From UBA2040 sp041674745 (lineage in GTDB: Bacteria; Bacteroidota; Bacteroidia; Flavobacteriales_D; Crocinitomicaceae), in the NCBI GenBank assembly GCA_041674745.1, contig JBAYVD010000007.1, positions 1-64,000 of the forward strand: a DNA stretch of 64,000 nt, in the 5' to 3' direction. Made by a program: the position numbers and the translations under genes. This document shows, in pieces, positions 17,083 through 26,777 of this stretch. The notes under the pieces are model-generated. The model was not told the origin of the DNA. It did no database searches and saw only the letters and a list, made by a program, of their open reading frames with translations. Each line of letters starts with the position of its first letter. Position 1 is the stretch's first letter.

Positions 17083-18948
17083 ATGGCAGAAAATCAATAT
17101 ACAGAAGACAATATCCGCTCCCTTGATTGGAAAGAGCATATCCGATTGCGTCCAGGGATGTACATTGGAAAGCTCGGAGACGGTGCAGCCGCCGATGACG
17201 GAATTTACATTTTGGTAAAAGAAGTGGTCGACAACTGTATCGATGAATTCGTAATGGGCAACGGGAGAAAAGTTGAAATCAAAGTCCAAGACGGAAAAGT
17301 CATGGTTCGGGATTATGGACGAGGAATTCCACTAGGGAAAGTCGTTGATGTCGTTTCGAAGATGAACACCGGAGGAAAGTACGACTCCAAAGCCTTTAAG
17401 AAATCAGTCGGACTAAATGGAGTCGGGACCAAAGCGGTGAATGCATTGTCCAGTCATTTTCAAGTTTATTCTGTTCGAGATGGCGAGAAGAAAATGGCTG
17501 AATTTTCCCGCGGAGAATTGGTCAATGAATCGAAATTAGAAAAAACAGACGAAGCAAATGGAACCTATGTAGAGTTCGTTGCGGACGAAACGATCTTCAA
17601 AAAATACGTTTTCAAAACGGCTTACGTCGAGAAAATGATTTGGAACTATTGTTACTTGAATCGAGGTTTGTCGATTCATTACAATGGTCAGCGTTTTCAG
17701 TCCAAAGATGGTTTGAAAGACTTGTTGGAAAACAACATGGACGGCGATCCGCTTTACCCAATTATTCACTTGGAAGGCGAAGATATTGAAGTAGCCTTCA
17801 CACACGGACGTACCTATGGAGAAGATTATTATTCTTTTGTCAACGGTCAGCACACCACACAAGGCGGTACACATCAAAGTGCTTTTCGAGAGTCGGTAGC
17901 CAAAGTGATTCGCGATTTTTACAACAAAAACTACGAAGCTTCAGATATTCGTCAGTCAATCGTAGCTGCGATTGCCGTGAAAGTCGTAGAGCCTGTTTTT
18001 GAATCACAGACCAAAACAAAATTGGGTTCACAAGAAATCGAGCCAGGTGGTAAATCCATGCGTGCTTTCATCAATGATTTCTTGAAAGATAGTTTGGATA
18101 ATTACTTGCACCGAAATCCTGCCGCGGCAGAAATGATTGAAAAGAAAATCAAACAATCTGAGCGGGAGAGAAAAGAATTGTCCGGTATTCGAAAATTGGC
18201 GCGTGACCGAGCGAAAAAATCCAGTTTGCACAACAAAAAACTGCGGGATTGCCGGATTCATTTGACCGACCTCAAAGACGATCGAGCCGAAAATACAACC
18301 TTGTTCATCACCGAGGGAGATTCAGCGAGTGGATCCATCACAAAATCAAGAGATGTCAACACGCAAGCCGTATTCTCCTTGAAAGGGAAGCCGCTCAATT
18401 GTTACGGATTGACCAAAAAAATCGTTTACGAAAACGAAGAATTCAACTTGATTCAAGCCGCTTTGGACATCGAAGAGGACATGGACAATTTGCGTTACAA
18501 TAAAATTGTGATTGCAACCGATGCCGACGTCGATGGTATGCACATCCGCATGTTGTTGTTGACCTATTTCTTGCAGTTTTTCCCAGATTTGGTGAAACGA
18601 AATCACGTTTACGTGCTGCAAACGCCACTTTTCCGTGTAAGAAATAAACAGAAAACATTCTACTGCTATTCCGATGAGGAGCGCAGAAAAGCAATTGAAG
18701 CCTTGGGTAAAAATCCAGAAATAACACGATTCAAAGGTTTGGGAGAGATTTCACCAGATGAGTTCAAGTATTTCATTGGCGAAGACATTCGCTTGGATCC
18801 AGTTTTGTTGACGAAAGATGCATCCATCGATGAAATTTTGTCTTACTACATGGGTAAAAACACACAAGAACGACAAGAGTTTATCATCGACAACTTACGA
18901 GTGGAAGGCGATATAGTAGATGAAGAATTGACAGAAAAAGCTTCTTAG
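17083..18948 (+). CDS. parE: DNA topoisomerase IV subunit B
   Basis: The 621-residue GyrB/ParE-type ATPase powers decatenation of daughter chromosomes with ParC. I chose ATG 17083 (MAENQYTEDNIRSLDWKEH); a TTG-type start 30 bp upstream overlaps the promoter element. Motifs include the GHKL ATP site (EVVDNCIDE, DYGRGIP, GLNGVGTKAVNA), the TOPRIM residues TEGDSASG (about 417-424) and DADVDGMHIRMLLL. parC follows 3 bp downstream. The length and paired context fit ParE rather than GyrB. Confidence 0.93.
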   Translation: MAENQYTEDNIRSLDWKEHIRLRPGMYIGKLGDGAAADDGIYILVKEVVDNCIDEFVMGNGRKVEIKVQDGKVMVRDYGRGIPLGKVVDVVSKMNTGGKYDSKAFKKSVGLNGVGTKAVNALSSHFQVYSVRDGEKKMAEFSRGELVNESKLEKTDEANGTYVEFVADETIFKKYVFKTAYVEKMIWNYCYLNRGLSIHYNGQRFQSKDGLKDLLENNMDGDPLYPIIHLEGEDIEVAFTHGRTYGEDYYSFVNGQHTTQGGTHQSAFRESVAKVIRDFYNKNYEASDIRQSIVAAIAVKVVEPVFESQTKTKLGSQEIEPGGKSMRAFINDFLKDSLDNYLHRNPAAAEMIEKKIKQSERERKELSGIRKLARDRAKKSSLHNKKLRDCRIHLTDLKDDRAENTTLFITEGDSASGSITKSRDVNTQAVFSLKGKPLNCYGLTKKIVYENEEFNLIQAALDIEEDMDNLRYNKIVIATDADVDGMHIRMLLLTYFLQFFPDLVKRNHVYVLQTPLFRVRNKQKTFYCYSDEERRKAIEALGKNPEITRFKGLGEISPDEFKYFIGEDIRLDPVLLTKDASIDEILSYYMGKNTQERQEFIIDNLRVEGDIVDEELTEKAS

Positions 18949-18951
18949 AAA

Positions 18952-21663
18952 ATGGCAGAAGACGAAAAAGACGAGCATTTCGACGATAATATAGACGACA
19001 ACAACGAGGAAAATTCAGCAGACGATGCCGAATTTGAACCAGAAGATAGTCCGAAAGATGATAAAATAATCCCACTCAGTGGGTTGTACGAAAATTGGTT
19101 TTTGGATTATGCATCCTATGTAATTCTCGAACGAGCCGTTCCTGGGTTGTACGATGGATTGAAACCGGTTCAGAGACGAATTCTCCATTCCATGAAAGAA
19201 ATGGATGATGGACGTTACAACAAAGTCGCGAACATCATTGGAAATACCATGAAATATCACCCGCACGGGGATGCTTCGATTGGCGACGCACTCGTTCAAT
19301 TGGGTCAAAAAGACTTGTTGATCGACATGCAAGGAAACTGGGGGAATACGTTGACGGGTGACAGTGCCGCAGCTGCTCGATACATTGAAGCTCGCTTGTC
19401 CAAATTTGCCAACCATGTTGTCTTTAATCCAAAAACGACGGAATGGCTTTCTTCTTATGACGGTAGAAACAAAGAACCTGAAAATTTACCGGTTAAATTC
19501 CCCTTGCTTTTAGCGCAGGGAGCGGAAGGAATTGCGGTTGGTTTGGCCTGTAAATTTATGCCGCACAATTTCATTGAAATTATTGATCAATCCATTAACC
19601 ATTTGCGGGGTAAAAAAGTGGAACTCTTGCCCGATTTCTTAACGGGAGGGATGGCCGATGTTTCCAATTACAACGATGGATTGCGTGGAGGAAAGGTTCG
19701 GATTCGGGCGAAAATCAAAAAACTCGACAACAAAACATTGATCGTCTACGAAATACCATTTGGTACAACAACCGGTTCGTTGATTGAAAGTGTTATCAAA
19801 GCCAACGAAAAAGGGAAGATCAAGATTAAAAAAATAGAAGACAATACCGCGGCAGACGTTGAGATTGTCATTCATTTGGCACCTGGTGTTTCGCCAGACA
19901 AAATGATTGATGCTTTGTATGCTTTCACGGATTGCGAAGTTTCCTACTCACCCAATAGCTCCATTATTGATCGCGATAAACCAAGATTTTTGGGCATAAC
20001 GGAGATCTTGAGAATCAATACCGACAATACGGTTTATCTGCTCAAACGTGAATTGGAAATCCGTTTGGATGAACTCGAACGACAATGGCATTTTTCTACT
20101 TTGGAGAAAATCTTTATCCAAGAAGAGATGTACATTGAATTCAAATTGTACAGCGATCGAGAAACTCTATACGGCTACTTATACGAACGCTTCAAACCGT
20201 TCAAAAAGAAATTGATTCGCGAAATTGGCGACGAAGATTTGTTGAAATTGACGCAGATTCAAATGATCCGAATCACGCGTTTTGATACGGACAAAGCCGA
20301 CGAGAATTTATTGAAAATTGAAAACGAAATTGATGAAGTAAAAGCCAAGTTGGCCAATTTGGTGGAATACGCCATTGATTATTTCAAAGATTTGAAAAAA
20401 CGATTTGGCGAAGGAAAAGAACGCAAAACGGAATTGAAAATTTTCGACAATATCACCGCTTCAAAAGTGATTATTGCCAACCGGAAACTGTATGTCGATT
20501 TCGAAGAAGGTTTCATTGGTTATGGCTTGAAGAAGACAGATCCAGTCAATGACTGTTCTGAAATAGATGACATCATCCTATTCTTCGCTTCAGGGAAAAT
20601 GATGGTGACCAAAGTAGCGGATAAAAAATTCGTTGGAAAAGGGATCGTGCATGCCGACGTTTGGAAAAAAGGCGACAAACGAACGATTTATCATTTGATG
20701 TACCAAGATGGCGTGGGAGGTCCAACCATGATGAAACGTTTCTACGTGAACAGCATCACCCGCGATACGGAATACGATTTGACACGTGGAACCAAAGGTT
20801 CCAAAATGTTGTATTTCTCGGTGCATCCAAACGGCGAAAAAGAAATCGTGAGCATTCACTTGCGACCACGTCCACATTTGAAACGCCTTCGTTTTGATGT
20901 CGACATGGGTGATTTATTGATCAAAGGTCGTACTTCGGCTGGAAATCGTGTCACCAAAGAAATTGTACAGAAAATTATCCAAAAAGAGGTAGGAGGTTCC
21001 ACCTTAGCCGCTCGAAAAATTTGGTTCGACAACATTGTTGGCCGATTGAACGATGAAGGTCGAGGAAAATTCTTGGGCTCATTCAAAGGCAACGATAAAA
21101 TTTTGACCTTGTATAAAACGGGAGAATACCGTTTATCTGCATTTGATTTGAGTTTGCATTTTGACGAGGATATGATTCACGTCGAAAAATGGCATGCAGA
21201 TCGTCCGATTTCAGCTGTGTATTTTGACGGCGAAAAAGAAATGCACTTCGTGAAACGATTCTTGTGTGAGGTAACGACTGACAAAAAAGTGTCGTTTATT
21301 ACCGAATCGGATGGAAGCTATTTGGACGTAGTGACCACAGCCTACAAACCCAAAGCGAAAATTGTCTACAACAAATTGCTGAAAGAAACCAAAAACCTAC
21401 CGGATAACGAAGTAGATTTGGAAGCGTTCATTGATGTAAAAGGAATGAAGGCGCAAGGCAATCAATTGACCAAATTGAAAGTAAAAGAGGTGGTGTTGAC
21501 GCATCCAATTGAAGGGGAAGAACCTTGGCCAGAACCAGAAAAAGCGATAGAAGTAGAGGTGAGCGATGACATGGAAGGCGATGATGAGTCGAGCGACGAT
21601 ACTACCATGGAATGGGATATCAAAAATGGAGACGATGATGATGATCAGCCTACTTTATTTTAA
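18952..21663 (+). CDS. parC: DNA topoisomerase IV subunit A
   Basis: The 903-residue cleavage subunit has the catalytic Tyr144 in AAAARYIEARLS, preceded by the YHPHGDASIGDALVQL breakage block and LKPVQRRILHSM. The N-terminal 35 residues and the C-terminal 50 are strikingly acidic, with runs such as GDDDDDQPTLF at the end. The distal third should form the DNA-wrapping pinwheel. It is adjacent to parE, so the pair makes the A2B2 enzyme. Confidence 0.92.
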   Translation: MAEDEKDEHFDDNIDDNNEENSADDAEFEPEDSPKDDKIIPLSGLYENWFLDYASYVILERAVPGLYDGLKPVQRRILHSMKEMDDGRYNKVANIIGNTMKYHPHGDASIGDALVQLGQKDLLIDMQGNWGNTLTGDSAAAARYIEARLSKFANHVVFNPKTTEWLSSYDGRNKEPENLPVKFPLLLAQGAEGIAVGLACKFMPHNFIEIIDQSINHLRGKKVELLPDFLTGGMADVSNYNDGLRGGKVRIRAKIKKLDNKTLIVYEIPFGTTTGSLIESVIKANEKGKIKIKKIEDNTAADVEIVIHLAPGVSPDKMIDALYAFTDCEVSYSPNSSIIDRDKPRFLGITEILRINTDNTVYLLKRELEIRLDELERQWHFSTLEKIFIQEEMYIEFKLYSDRETLYGYLYERFKPFKKKLIREIGDEDLLKLTQIQMIRITRFDTDKADENLLKIENEIDEVKAKLANLVEYAIDYFKDLKKRFGEGKERKTELKIFDNITASKVIIANRKLYVDFEEGFIGYGLKKTDPVNDCSEIDDIILFFASGKMMVTKVADKKFVGKGIVHADVWKKGDKRTIYHLMYQDGVGGPTMMKRFYVNSITRDTEYDLTRGTKGSKMLYFSVHPNGEKEIVSIHLRPRPHLKRLRFDVDMGDLLIKGRTSAGNRVTKEIVQKIIQKEVGGSTLAARKIWFDNIVGRLNDEGRGKFLGSFKGNDKILTLYKTGEYRLSAFDLSLHFDEDMIHVEKWHADRPISAVYFDGEKEMHFVKRFLCEVTTDKKVSFITESDGSYLDVVTTAYKPKAKIVYNKLLKETKNLPDNEVDLEAFIDVKGMKAQGNQLTKLKVKEVVLTHPIEGEEPWPEPEKAIEVEVSDDMEGDDESSDDTTMEWDIKNGDDDDDQPTLF

Positions 21664-21675
21664 GCTAAGTTTGCC

Positions 21676-22833
21676 ATGCGGTATTATCGGCTAATGCTCA
21701 TAGTTTCGTTGGTTTTGAGTTACCAAAATGCAGTGGCTCAAATTCACTTCAAAAAGGACACGAGTGATTTGACCTTTACAGGAACACGCATCAATCCGTA
21801 TCAAGTGGATTATGATTCTACCGGGCATTTTACCTTTTCGGCTTATTTGGACACCTATGGAGCCTATTACACAGACACAGTTGGTCCCGGAGGTTTCGTT
21901 AAATTTCCAACTTCGGCACCCAGAAATGGACAATTTGGCCTGAATATCTTGCAATTTTCCACGAAATACGAATCTCGTTTTTTTCGAGGTACCGCAACCG
22001 TTTTTTTAGGTGACATTCCAGAATCCTCTTGGTCACCGAAATACAATTTGATCCAAGAAGCCAATTTGGGTTTTCGGATTGTTAAAAAAGTGTGGTTGGA
22101 CGCCGGTTATTTCCGAACTCATATTGGATTGGAATCCATTCAGCCACGAGAGAATATGACGATTGGCATCTCAACGACGACTTATTTTGAACCATATTAT
22201 ATGAGTGGTGCCAAACTGACGTATTCTCCCTCAAAAGTATGGTCACTTCAACTGAATGCATTCAATGGTTTCAATTCATACGTGGAAAACAATGCCAACA
22301 AAGCCATGGGTGTTTCGGTTTCCTTTACACCAGGTAAAAAATTCACCAGCACGTTTAGTTCTTTGGTTTGTGATGAAAGTCCAGATGGCTTCAACCGCGA
22401 TCAAACGCGTGTCTACTCCAACTGGATAGGTGTTTACAAATCCAATCGTTGGAGTGTTGGATATGAATTCAATTATGGCTTGCAAACCAACTCAGATTTG
22501 AACGATTCAACCAAAACGGCGTACATGTTCAGCTTTATTTTGGCGACGAAATATCGTTTTACTTCCAAATGGGCGAGTTACGCAAGAATCGAACATTTTA
22601 CCGATAAAAATGAAATGCTCACTGGGCCAATTGTCAATGAAAACCACAAATTGGTAGGATTGGATTTGAATGGATTGACAGTAGGATTTGAATACAAACC
22701 CATCCCGAATAGCTATGTCCGCATCGAAGCACGATTGTTGCAAACGGCTTCCGATGAAAAAATATTCCAATACAAAGGCAATTCGAGGAACCAACGGGAA
22801 GAAATACTGTTTGGGATTGGCTTGTGGTTTTGA
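21676..22833 (+). CDS. Outer-membrane beta-barrel, putative porin (BBP2/OmpL-like)
   Basis: The 385-residue protein has a signal peptide (residues 1-21, cut after AVA) and then alternating beta strands. It carries FSAYLDTYGAYYTD near the start, a common opening of the beta-barrel porin-2 family, and ends in GIGLWF with the terminal aromatic expected for BamA-dependent insertion. It lies 12 bp after parC and may be read through from it. The solute is not predictable. Confidence 0.8.
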   Translation: MRYYRLMLIVSLVLSYQNAVAQIHFKKDTSDLTFTGTRINPYQVDYDSTGHFTFSAYLDTYGAYYTDTVGPGGFVKFPTSAPRNGQFGLNILQFSTKYESRFFRGTATVFLGDIPESSWSPKYNLIQEANLGFRIVKKVWLDAGYFRTHIGLESIQPRENMTIGISTTTYFEPYYMSGAKLTYSPSKVWSLQLNAFNGFNSYVENNANKAMGVSVSFTPGKKFTSTFSSLVCDESPDGFNRDQTRVYSNWIGVYKSNRWSVGYEFNYGLQTNSDLNDSTKTAYMFSFILATKYRFTSKWASYARIEHFTDKNEMLTGPIVNENHKLVGLDLNGLTVGFEYKPIPNSYVRIEARLLQTASDEKIFQYKGNSRNQREEILFGIGLWF

Positions 22834-22884
22834 TGTAATAATGGAAAAAACGCAACATTTTCCTTTTAAATATGTTCTATACAC

Positions 22885-23577
22885 ATGACTCGATTCATTG
22901 TTCTCTTTTCTACACTTCTAGTTGTTTCCAGCTGCGCTTTTTTCCATCCGAGCATTCAAAAAACATTCAACCGATCCATGGCCAATGTTCCGTACGATGC
23001 GATCATTGTTCCGGGCATTCCTTTCGAAGATTCAACTTGGAGCAATACCATGAAAATGCGGGTTTCTTGGGCCAATCATTTGTATAAAATCGGGGCAACA
23101 AAACACATTATTTTTTCTGGTTCTTCCGTCTATACAGGTTACCGTGAATCGACAATTATGGCGCTGTATGGTAAAGGCTTGGGGATTCCGGATTCGGTTA
23201 TTTTTGAAGAACGGCGGGCTGAACACAGCACCGAGAACATCTATTATGGTTATCTAGTGGCCAAATCAAAGGGTTTCAAGAAAATTGCCTTCGCGACGGA
23301 TCCTTTTCAAACCAATATGTTGCGGTCGTTCATTAAAAAATACGATTTGCCCATCGATCTTTTACCCGTTGTTTGGCAAACGTTATCAAAACTAGAAATG
23401 CCTACACCCGTGATTGATCCCAGCTCAGCGAAAGTAGCCGGAACAATCTCTTTGCTGGAGACGCAGACCTTTTTTCAGCGATTGCGCGGAACCATGGGAA
23501 AAAACATTTGTTGGAAACGAGAAGATTTAAAAAAGAAACGCTATCGCCGCCGTTACAAGGATCGAATAGAAGACTAA
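22885..23577 (+). CDS. YdcF/SanA-like (DUF218) lipoprotein
   Basis: The 230-residue protein begins with a lipoprotein signal peptide and lipobox VVSSC (Cys17). The DUF218 core follows: YDAIIVPGIPFED, a TKHIIFSGSSVYTGY segment and ERRAEHSTENIYYG, which carries the conserved Glu and ST-EN residues. Members are linked to envelope integrity, but the reaction is unknown. The C-terminus is strongly basic (KKKRYRRRYKDR). Confidence 0.8.
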   Translation: MTRFIVLFSTLLVVSSCAFFHPSIQKTFNRSMANVPYDAIIVPGIPFEDSTWSNTMKMRVSWANHLYKIGATKHIIFSGSSVYTGYRESTIMALYGKGLGIPDSVIFEERRAEHSTENIYYGYLVAKSKGFKKIAFATDPFQTNMLRSFIKKYDLPIDLLPVVWQTLSKLEMPTPVIDPSSAKVAGTISLLETQTFFQRLRGTMGKNICWKREDLKKKRYRRRYKDRIED

Positions 23578-23578
23578 A

Positions 23579-24220
23579 TCAATCCAGTAACTCCATCAAT
23601 CGACTCATCTTTTCTTTTAAGTCAGCCACTTCTACTTCAAGCGTTGAAAGTCTTTCCTCGTAATTAGAATGAGGTGCTTGAATGGCATCGCCCGAGTCTT
23701 GCCAATCTTCGATATTAATTTCTCCTCCTAATAAATGAACAAATCGCGCTTCTTTTTGGCCCGGTCGTTTGGGTAATTGTTGAATCAATGGCGTTTCTTT
23801 TTCAGCCAAAACTTGCATGCAGCGCTGAACGGATTCTAAATCAGCAAATTCAAACAAACGACCGCTATTGCTTTTAATTTCTCCAGCAGTTAAGGCTCCC
23901 CGAAGCAAAAGCAAGCACATTACCGCCTCGTCATTCAATTCCAAATCCAGATGGATGGTGGCGTTGTGTTTGTATTTTACTGTTCTACTTCCACCGCCCA
24001 TGACTGTATTTGATAGGCCTTTTTTGCGTAAACTATCGATGCCAACTTGCACCATTTCTTCATCCAAATTCATAACAGGATTTCGAGCCGATTTTTGATT
24101 GCAAGCCGTCATGATACCGTTTACAGTCATCGGATAATAATCGGGAGTTGTTTTCTCTTTTTCTAAGAAAACGCCTAGAATACGTTGTTCAATGGCGTCG
24201 AGGATGGGTAAGTCGTTCAT
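23579..24220 (-). CDS. YceH-like protein (DUF480)
   Basis: The 213-residue protein has the two winged-helix-like modules of the YceH/UPF0502 family: LDAIEQRILGVFLEKE, YYPMTVNGIMTACNQKSAR and LLRGALTAGEIKSNSGRL. A coiled-coil tail (about 185-213) follows. The cellular role of the family is not established. It ends convergently 2 bp from the YdcF-like gene. Confidence 0.88.
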   Translation of the reverse strand: MNDLPILDAIEQRILGVFLEKEKTTPDYYPMTVNGIMTACNQKSARNPVMNLDEEMVQVGIDSLRKKGLSNTVMGGGSRTVKYKHNATIHLDLELNDEAVMCLLLLRGALTAGEIKSNSGRLFEFADLESVQRCMQVLAEKETPLIQQLPKRPGQKEARFVHLLGGEINIEDWQDSGDAIQAPHSNYEERLSTLEVEVADLKEKMSRLMELLD

Positions 24221-24272
24221 GGCGAAAATTTTTTATAATGAATTTAAAAAGTTAAATCTGAGATTCGTTTAA

Positions 24273-24303
24273 AATTCGGGAATTCGGGAATTCGGGAATT
24301 CCC
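24273..24303. repeat. Short tandem repeat AATTCGGG x3 plus AATTCCC
   Basis: Three exact 8-bp copies (24273-24296) are followed by AATTCCC, forming GGGAATTCCC at the junction. It lies between the YceH gene and the acyltransferase; the remaining bases of 24221-24351 show nothing else I can support. Confidence 0.8.
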
Positions 24304-24351
24304 AAATTTACGAACAAGCTGGTAGTTTGGCTAAATTTTTGGTTTGAAATG

Positions 24352-25470
24352 TCAACGAAAATACCGCTTCATCCTTAAAAAAGGTTGCTCCAACAAATAG
24401 TAGGAGAGTAGTGAAATGGCATACGTCGTTGCGAAATTGACAACAATATAAAGGACAAACCATCCAATCGAATTTGTTAAGCCATGATGATCGAAGTAAA
24501 TCGCCCAATAATACAGCGAAACACAATGAAACATGTAAAATGCATATGTTAGATTTCCACTAAAATAAAAACCAGGTAGTTTGTCCGCCTTAAACCATGA
24601 ATGCTTTGACAACATTTGATCTACTAAAACAAATGCGAAAAACAAACCGTGGAAAATGCGTTCAATGGAGACCCAATAACCGTGAAAAATTTGCCGACTG
24701 AACAGCAATACGACGATTCCGATTAGGTAAATACCCATCGTTTGAAATCGAGAGAGTTTTAAAATGTAGAATTCACCTTTTGAAGATAGCCAAATGGCTA
24801 AAAATCCGCCGATCGCCAAATCGCTCATGACGGAGAAACTGTGGTAATAAATCGCCCGTTCATTGTTGAAATTCAACAAACGAAATACAACATCAAGAAT
24901 CACAATACCCGCGAAGTAAAGCAACAATGTTCTTTTACTTCTGAGAAAAGGAAAGATGCCAAGCATTAAAAACAGCAAAAGGTAAAATTGTTCTTCCACG
25001 CTCACTGACCAAGTTACGGTTAGAAACGATAAATTGTCCTTCCAACCCACCCAGATTTCGTCCATATTGGAAAGAAAAATGGCGAAATTTGGAAATGAAT
25101 GAACGGTTTCTTTGCCAAAAGGAAGTAAAGGGAAAAGAAAAAATCCAAAGAGCACCAAGGTAAAATAGACAGGCCAAATTCGAAGTATGCGTCGAACCAA
25201 GAAGTTTTTTATATGGATGGTTTGGGTCTCCTTTAATTCTCGCAACATCAACGTTGTTATCAAAAAACCGCTAAGAACGAAAAACAATCCAACGCCGAAA
25301 TGCCCTCGTGATGCGATTTGATAAAGAACTTTGAATGCAGGATTTTGATAGAAATCTCCCCAGATTTCGCGGGACAAGGTAAAGGAATGGAAAATAAAAA
25401 CGGACAGAGCGCCAATGAAACGCAAGCCATTCAGATTTTGGAAAGTCTGTTTTGATTTTAATTCAGTCAA
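24352..25470 (-). CDS. Membrane acyltransferase, OafA/YrhL (acyltransferase 3) family
   Basis: The 372-residue integral membrane protein has about ten transmembrane helices. The family opening NLNGLRFIGALSVFIFHSF carries the catalytic-type His about residue 28, and RILRIWPVYFTLVL follows after 90. Such enzymes O-acylate cell-surface polysaccharides or lipids. The start immediately follows the stop of the upstream hydrolase gene, so both are probably one transcript. Confidence 0.9.
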   Translation of the reverse strand: MTELKSKQTFQNLNGLRFIGALSVFIFHSFTLSREIWGDFYQNPAFKVLYQIASRGHFGVGLFFVLSGFLITTLMLRELKETQTIHIKNFLVRRILRIWPVYFTLVLFGFFLFPLLPFGKETVHSFPNFAIFLSNMDEIWVGWKDNLSFLTVTWSVSVEEQFYLLLFLMLGIFPFLRSKRTLLLYFAGIVILDVVFRLLNFNNERAIYYHSFSVMSDLAIGGFLAIWLSSKGEFYILKLSRFQTMGIYLIGIVVLLFSRQIFHGYWVSIERIFHGLFFAFVLVDQMLSKHSWFKADKLPGFYFSGNLTYAFYMFHCVSLYYWAIYFDHHGLTNSIGWFVLYIVVNFATTYAISLLSYYLLEQPFLRMKRYFR

Positions 25471-26748
25471 TTAGTCGAGAATTATTTTGGTCGTTTTATG
25501 ATTTCCATTTCTTTCAACCATTAAGAAGAACAATCCTTTTTCTCGAATCGTCAAGAACGAACCATTTTTTTCAAATTCCACTTTTTGGCCCAATGAATTG
25601 GTAACTTTTACGAAATCTCCATCTTCCAAACCGTTCAATTGTATCGTTCCGTTACTTGGATTCGGAGCAACGGAGAATTCAGAAAAGAAGGTTTCATTCA
25701 TCCCTGCCGTACAAACCAAATCATTCATGCGCACCCAAATCGAATCATTGTATTGCGTGCCGACTAAAGTCGTATTATCGCCTTCGCCCATGCGGACCAA
25801 AACTAAATTTTGAGAAGGAACTACGTCGATGATTTGGCCATTTTTCCCCAACGCGGAATACATGTCGGCAGGCGCATCAGGAGACAATGAACCTGTAAAG
25901 GAAAATTGAACTCCTGGAACCATAAAATTCGATTTACCGTTCAACCAAGTCAAATACCCATAAGAAGGGTTGATGTTTTGAGAGGAGTTGATCATGTCCT
26001 GAAAATAGGCGGGATCATCCAAAATGGCCGAACCATTCCAATTTCCTTCTCCAAGCAAAAGCAGTCCAAATCGAGCAAAACTTCTCGTTTTACTCACGAA
26101 AACTTTGTTGTATCCAAAAGTCACAAAAAGTCCAGAAATTCCACAGGGAGTTCCCAATTTACTTGAAATATAGGTATTGAAATTTTGTCCAGTAGCAGTA
26201 CTGATTACTGTATTCATCAGTGTGTACGGAGCGTTGTGATACGACCATCTTGTTCCTGCGTCAGCTAGGTAAGTCAAACATCCAGGATCGGTGCAATCTC
26301 CGTTTGTAATGTCGTCCATGCCCGTTGTCATAGTTAGTTGGTGACGAATCGTGATTTTTTCTTCTTGTGTTGGAGTAAGTGAAGTCCAACCCGTTCCTAA
26401 ATAATTGGAAGTGGTATCCGAAATTGAGAGGTAGCCTTCTTTTTGTGCAATTCCCGTCATGAATCCGACCAAGGTTTTACTGGCTGAATTCCAAACGTGT
26501 AAACTATCAGCTGTGAATGTTCCAAAGTATTTTTCCAAAACAATCTTCCCATCTTTCAAAACCATGAAGGATTTCGTATTCGTTGCCTCCAAATAATCAT
26601 ACAATTCGTTGATTTTTTGTGGACACCAATTTAAAGTACTAGGAGACATTGTATCCCATGTCGTGCCGGTTGCTGGTGGGAAATACAACTGGCTTTGAAC
26701 AATGTTACCAACTGCAAATACGAAAATGAATAAAAGGAGAAAACGCAT
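25471..26748 (-). CDS. Type IX-secreted serine hydrolase of the class C beta-lactamase family
   Basis: The 425-residue protein has a signal peptide (1-19) and a beta-lactamase/penicillin-binding fold with the nucleophile motif SASK (Ser88-Lys91) and YHN (Tyr170-Asn172). A C-terminal sorting domain follows (VAPNPSNGTIQLNGL and ending KTTKIILD). It is therefore likely exported through the type IX system as an esterase or peptidase rather than a resistance enzyme. The substrate is unknown. Confidence 0.88.
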   Translation of the reverse strand: MRFLLLFIFVFAVGNIVQSQLYFPPATGTTWDTMSPSTLNWCPQKINELYDYLEATNTKSFMVLKDGKIVLEKYFGTFTADSLHVWNSASKTLVGFMTGIAQKEGYLSISDTTSNYLGTGWTSLTPTQEEKITIRHQLTMTTGMDDITNGDCTDPGCLTYLADAGTRWSYHNAPYTLMNTVISTATGQNFNTYISSKLGTPCGISGLFVTFGYNKVFVSKTRSFARFGLLLLGEGNWNGSAILDDPAYFQDMINSSQNINPSYGYLTWLNGKSNFMVPGVQFSFTGSLSPDAPADMYSALGKNGQIIDVVPSQNLVLVRMGEGDNTTLVGTQYNDSIWVRMNDLVCTAGMNETFFSEFSVAPNPSNGTIQLNGLEDGDFVKVTNSLGQKVEFEKNGSFLTIREKGLFFLMVERNGNHKTTKIILD

Positions 26749-26777
26749 GACTTTAAGGGATTTGAGTTTCTATAAAA

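Noticed and set aside
22843..22867. GGAAAA/TTTTCC hairpin with T-run after the porin gene
   Set aside because: The stem is short and A/T-rich with a 9-nt loop, too weak to call a terminator.
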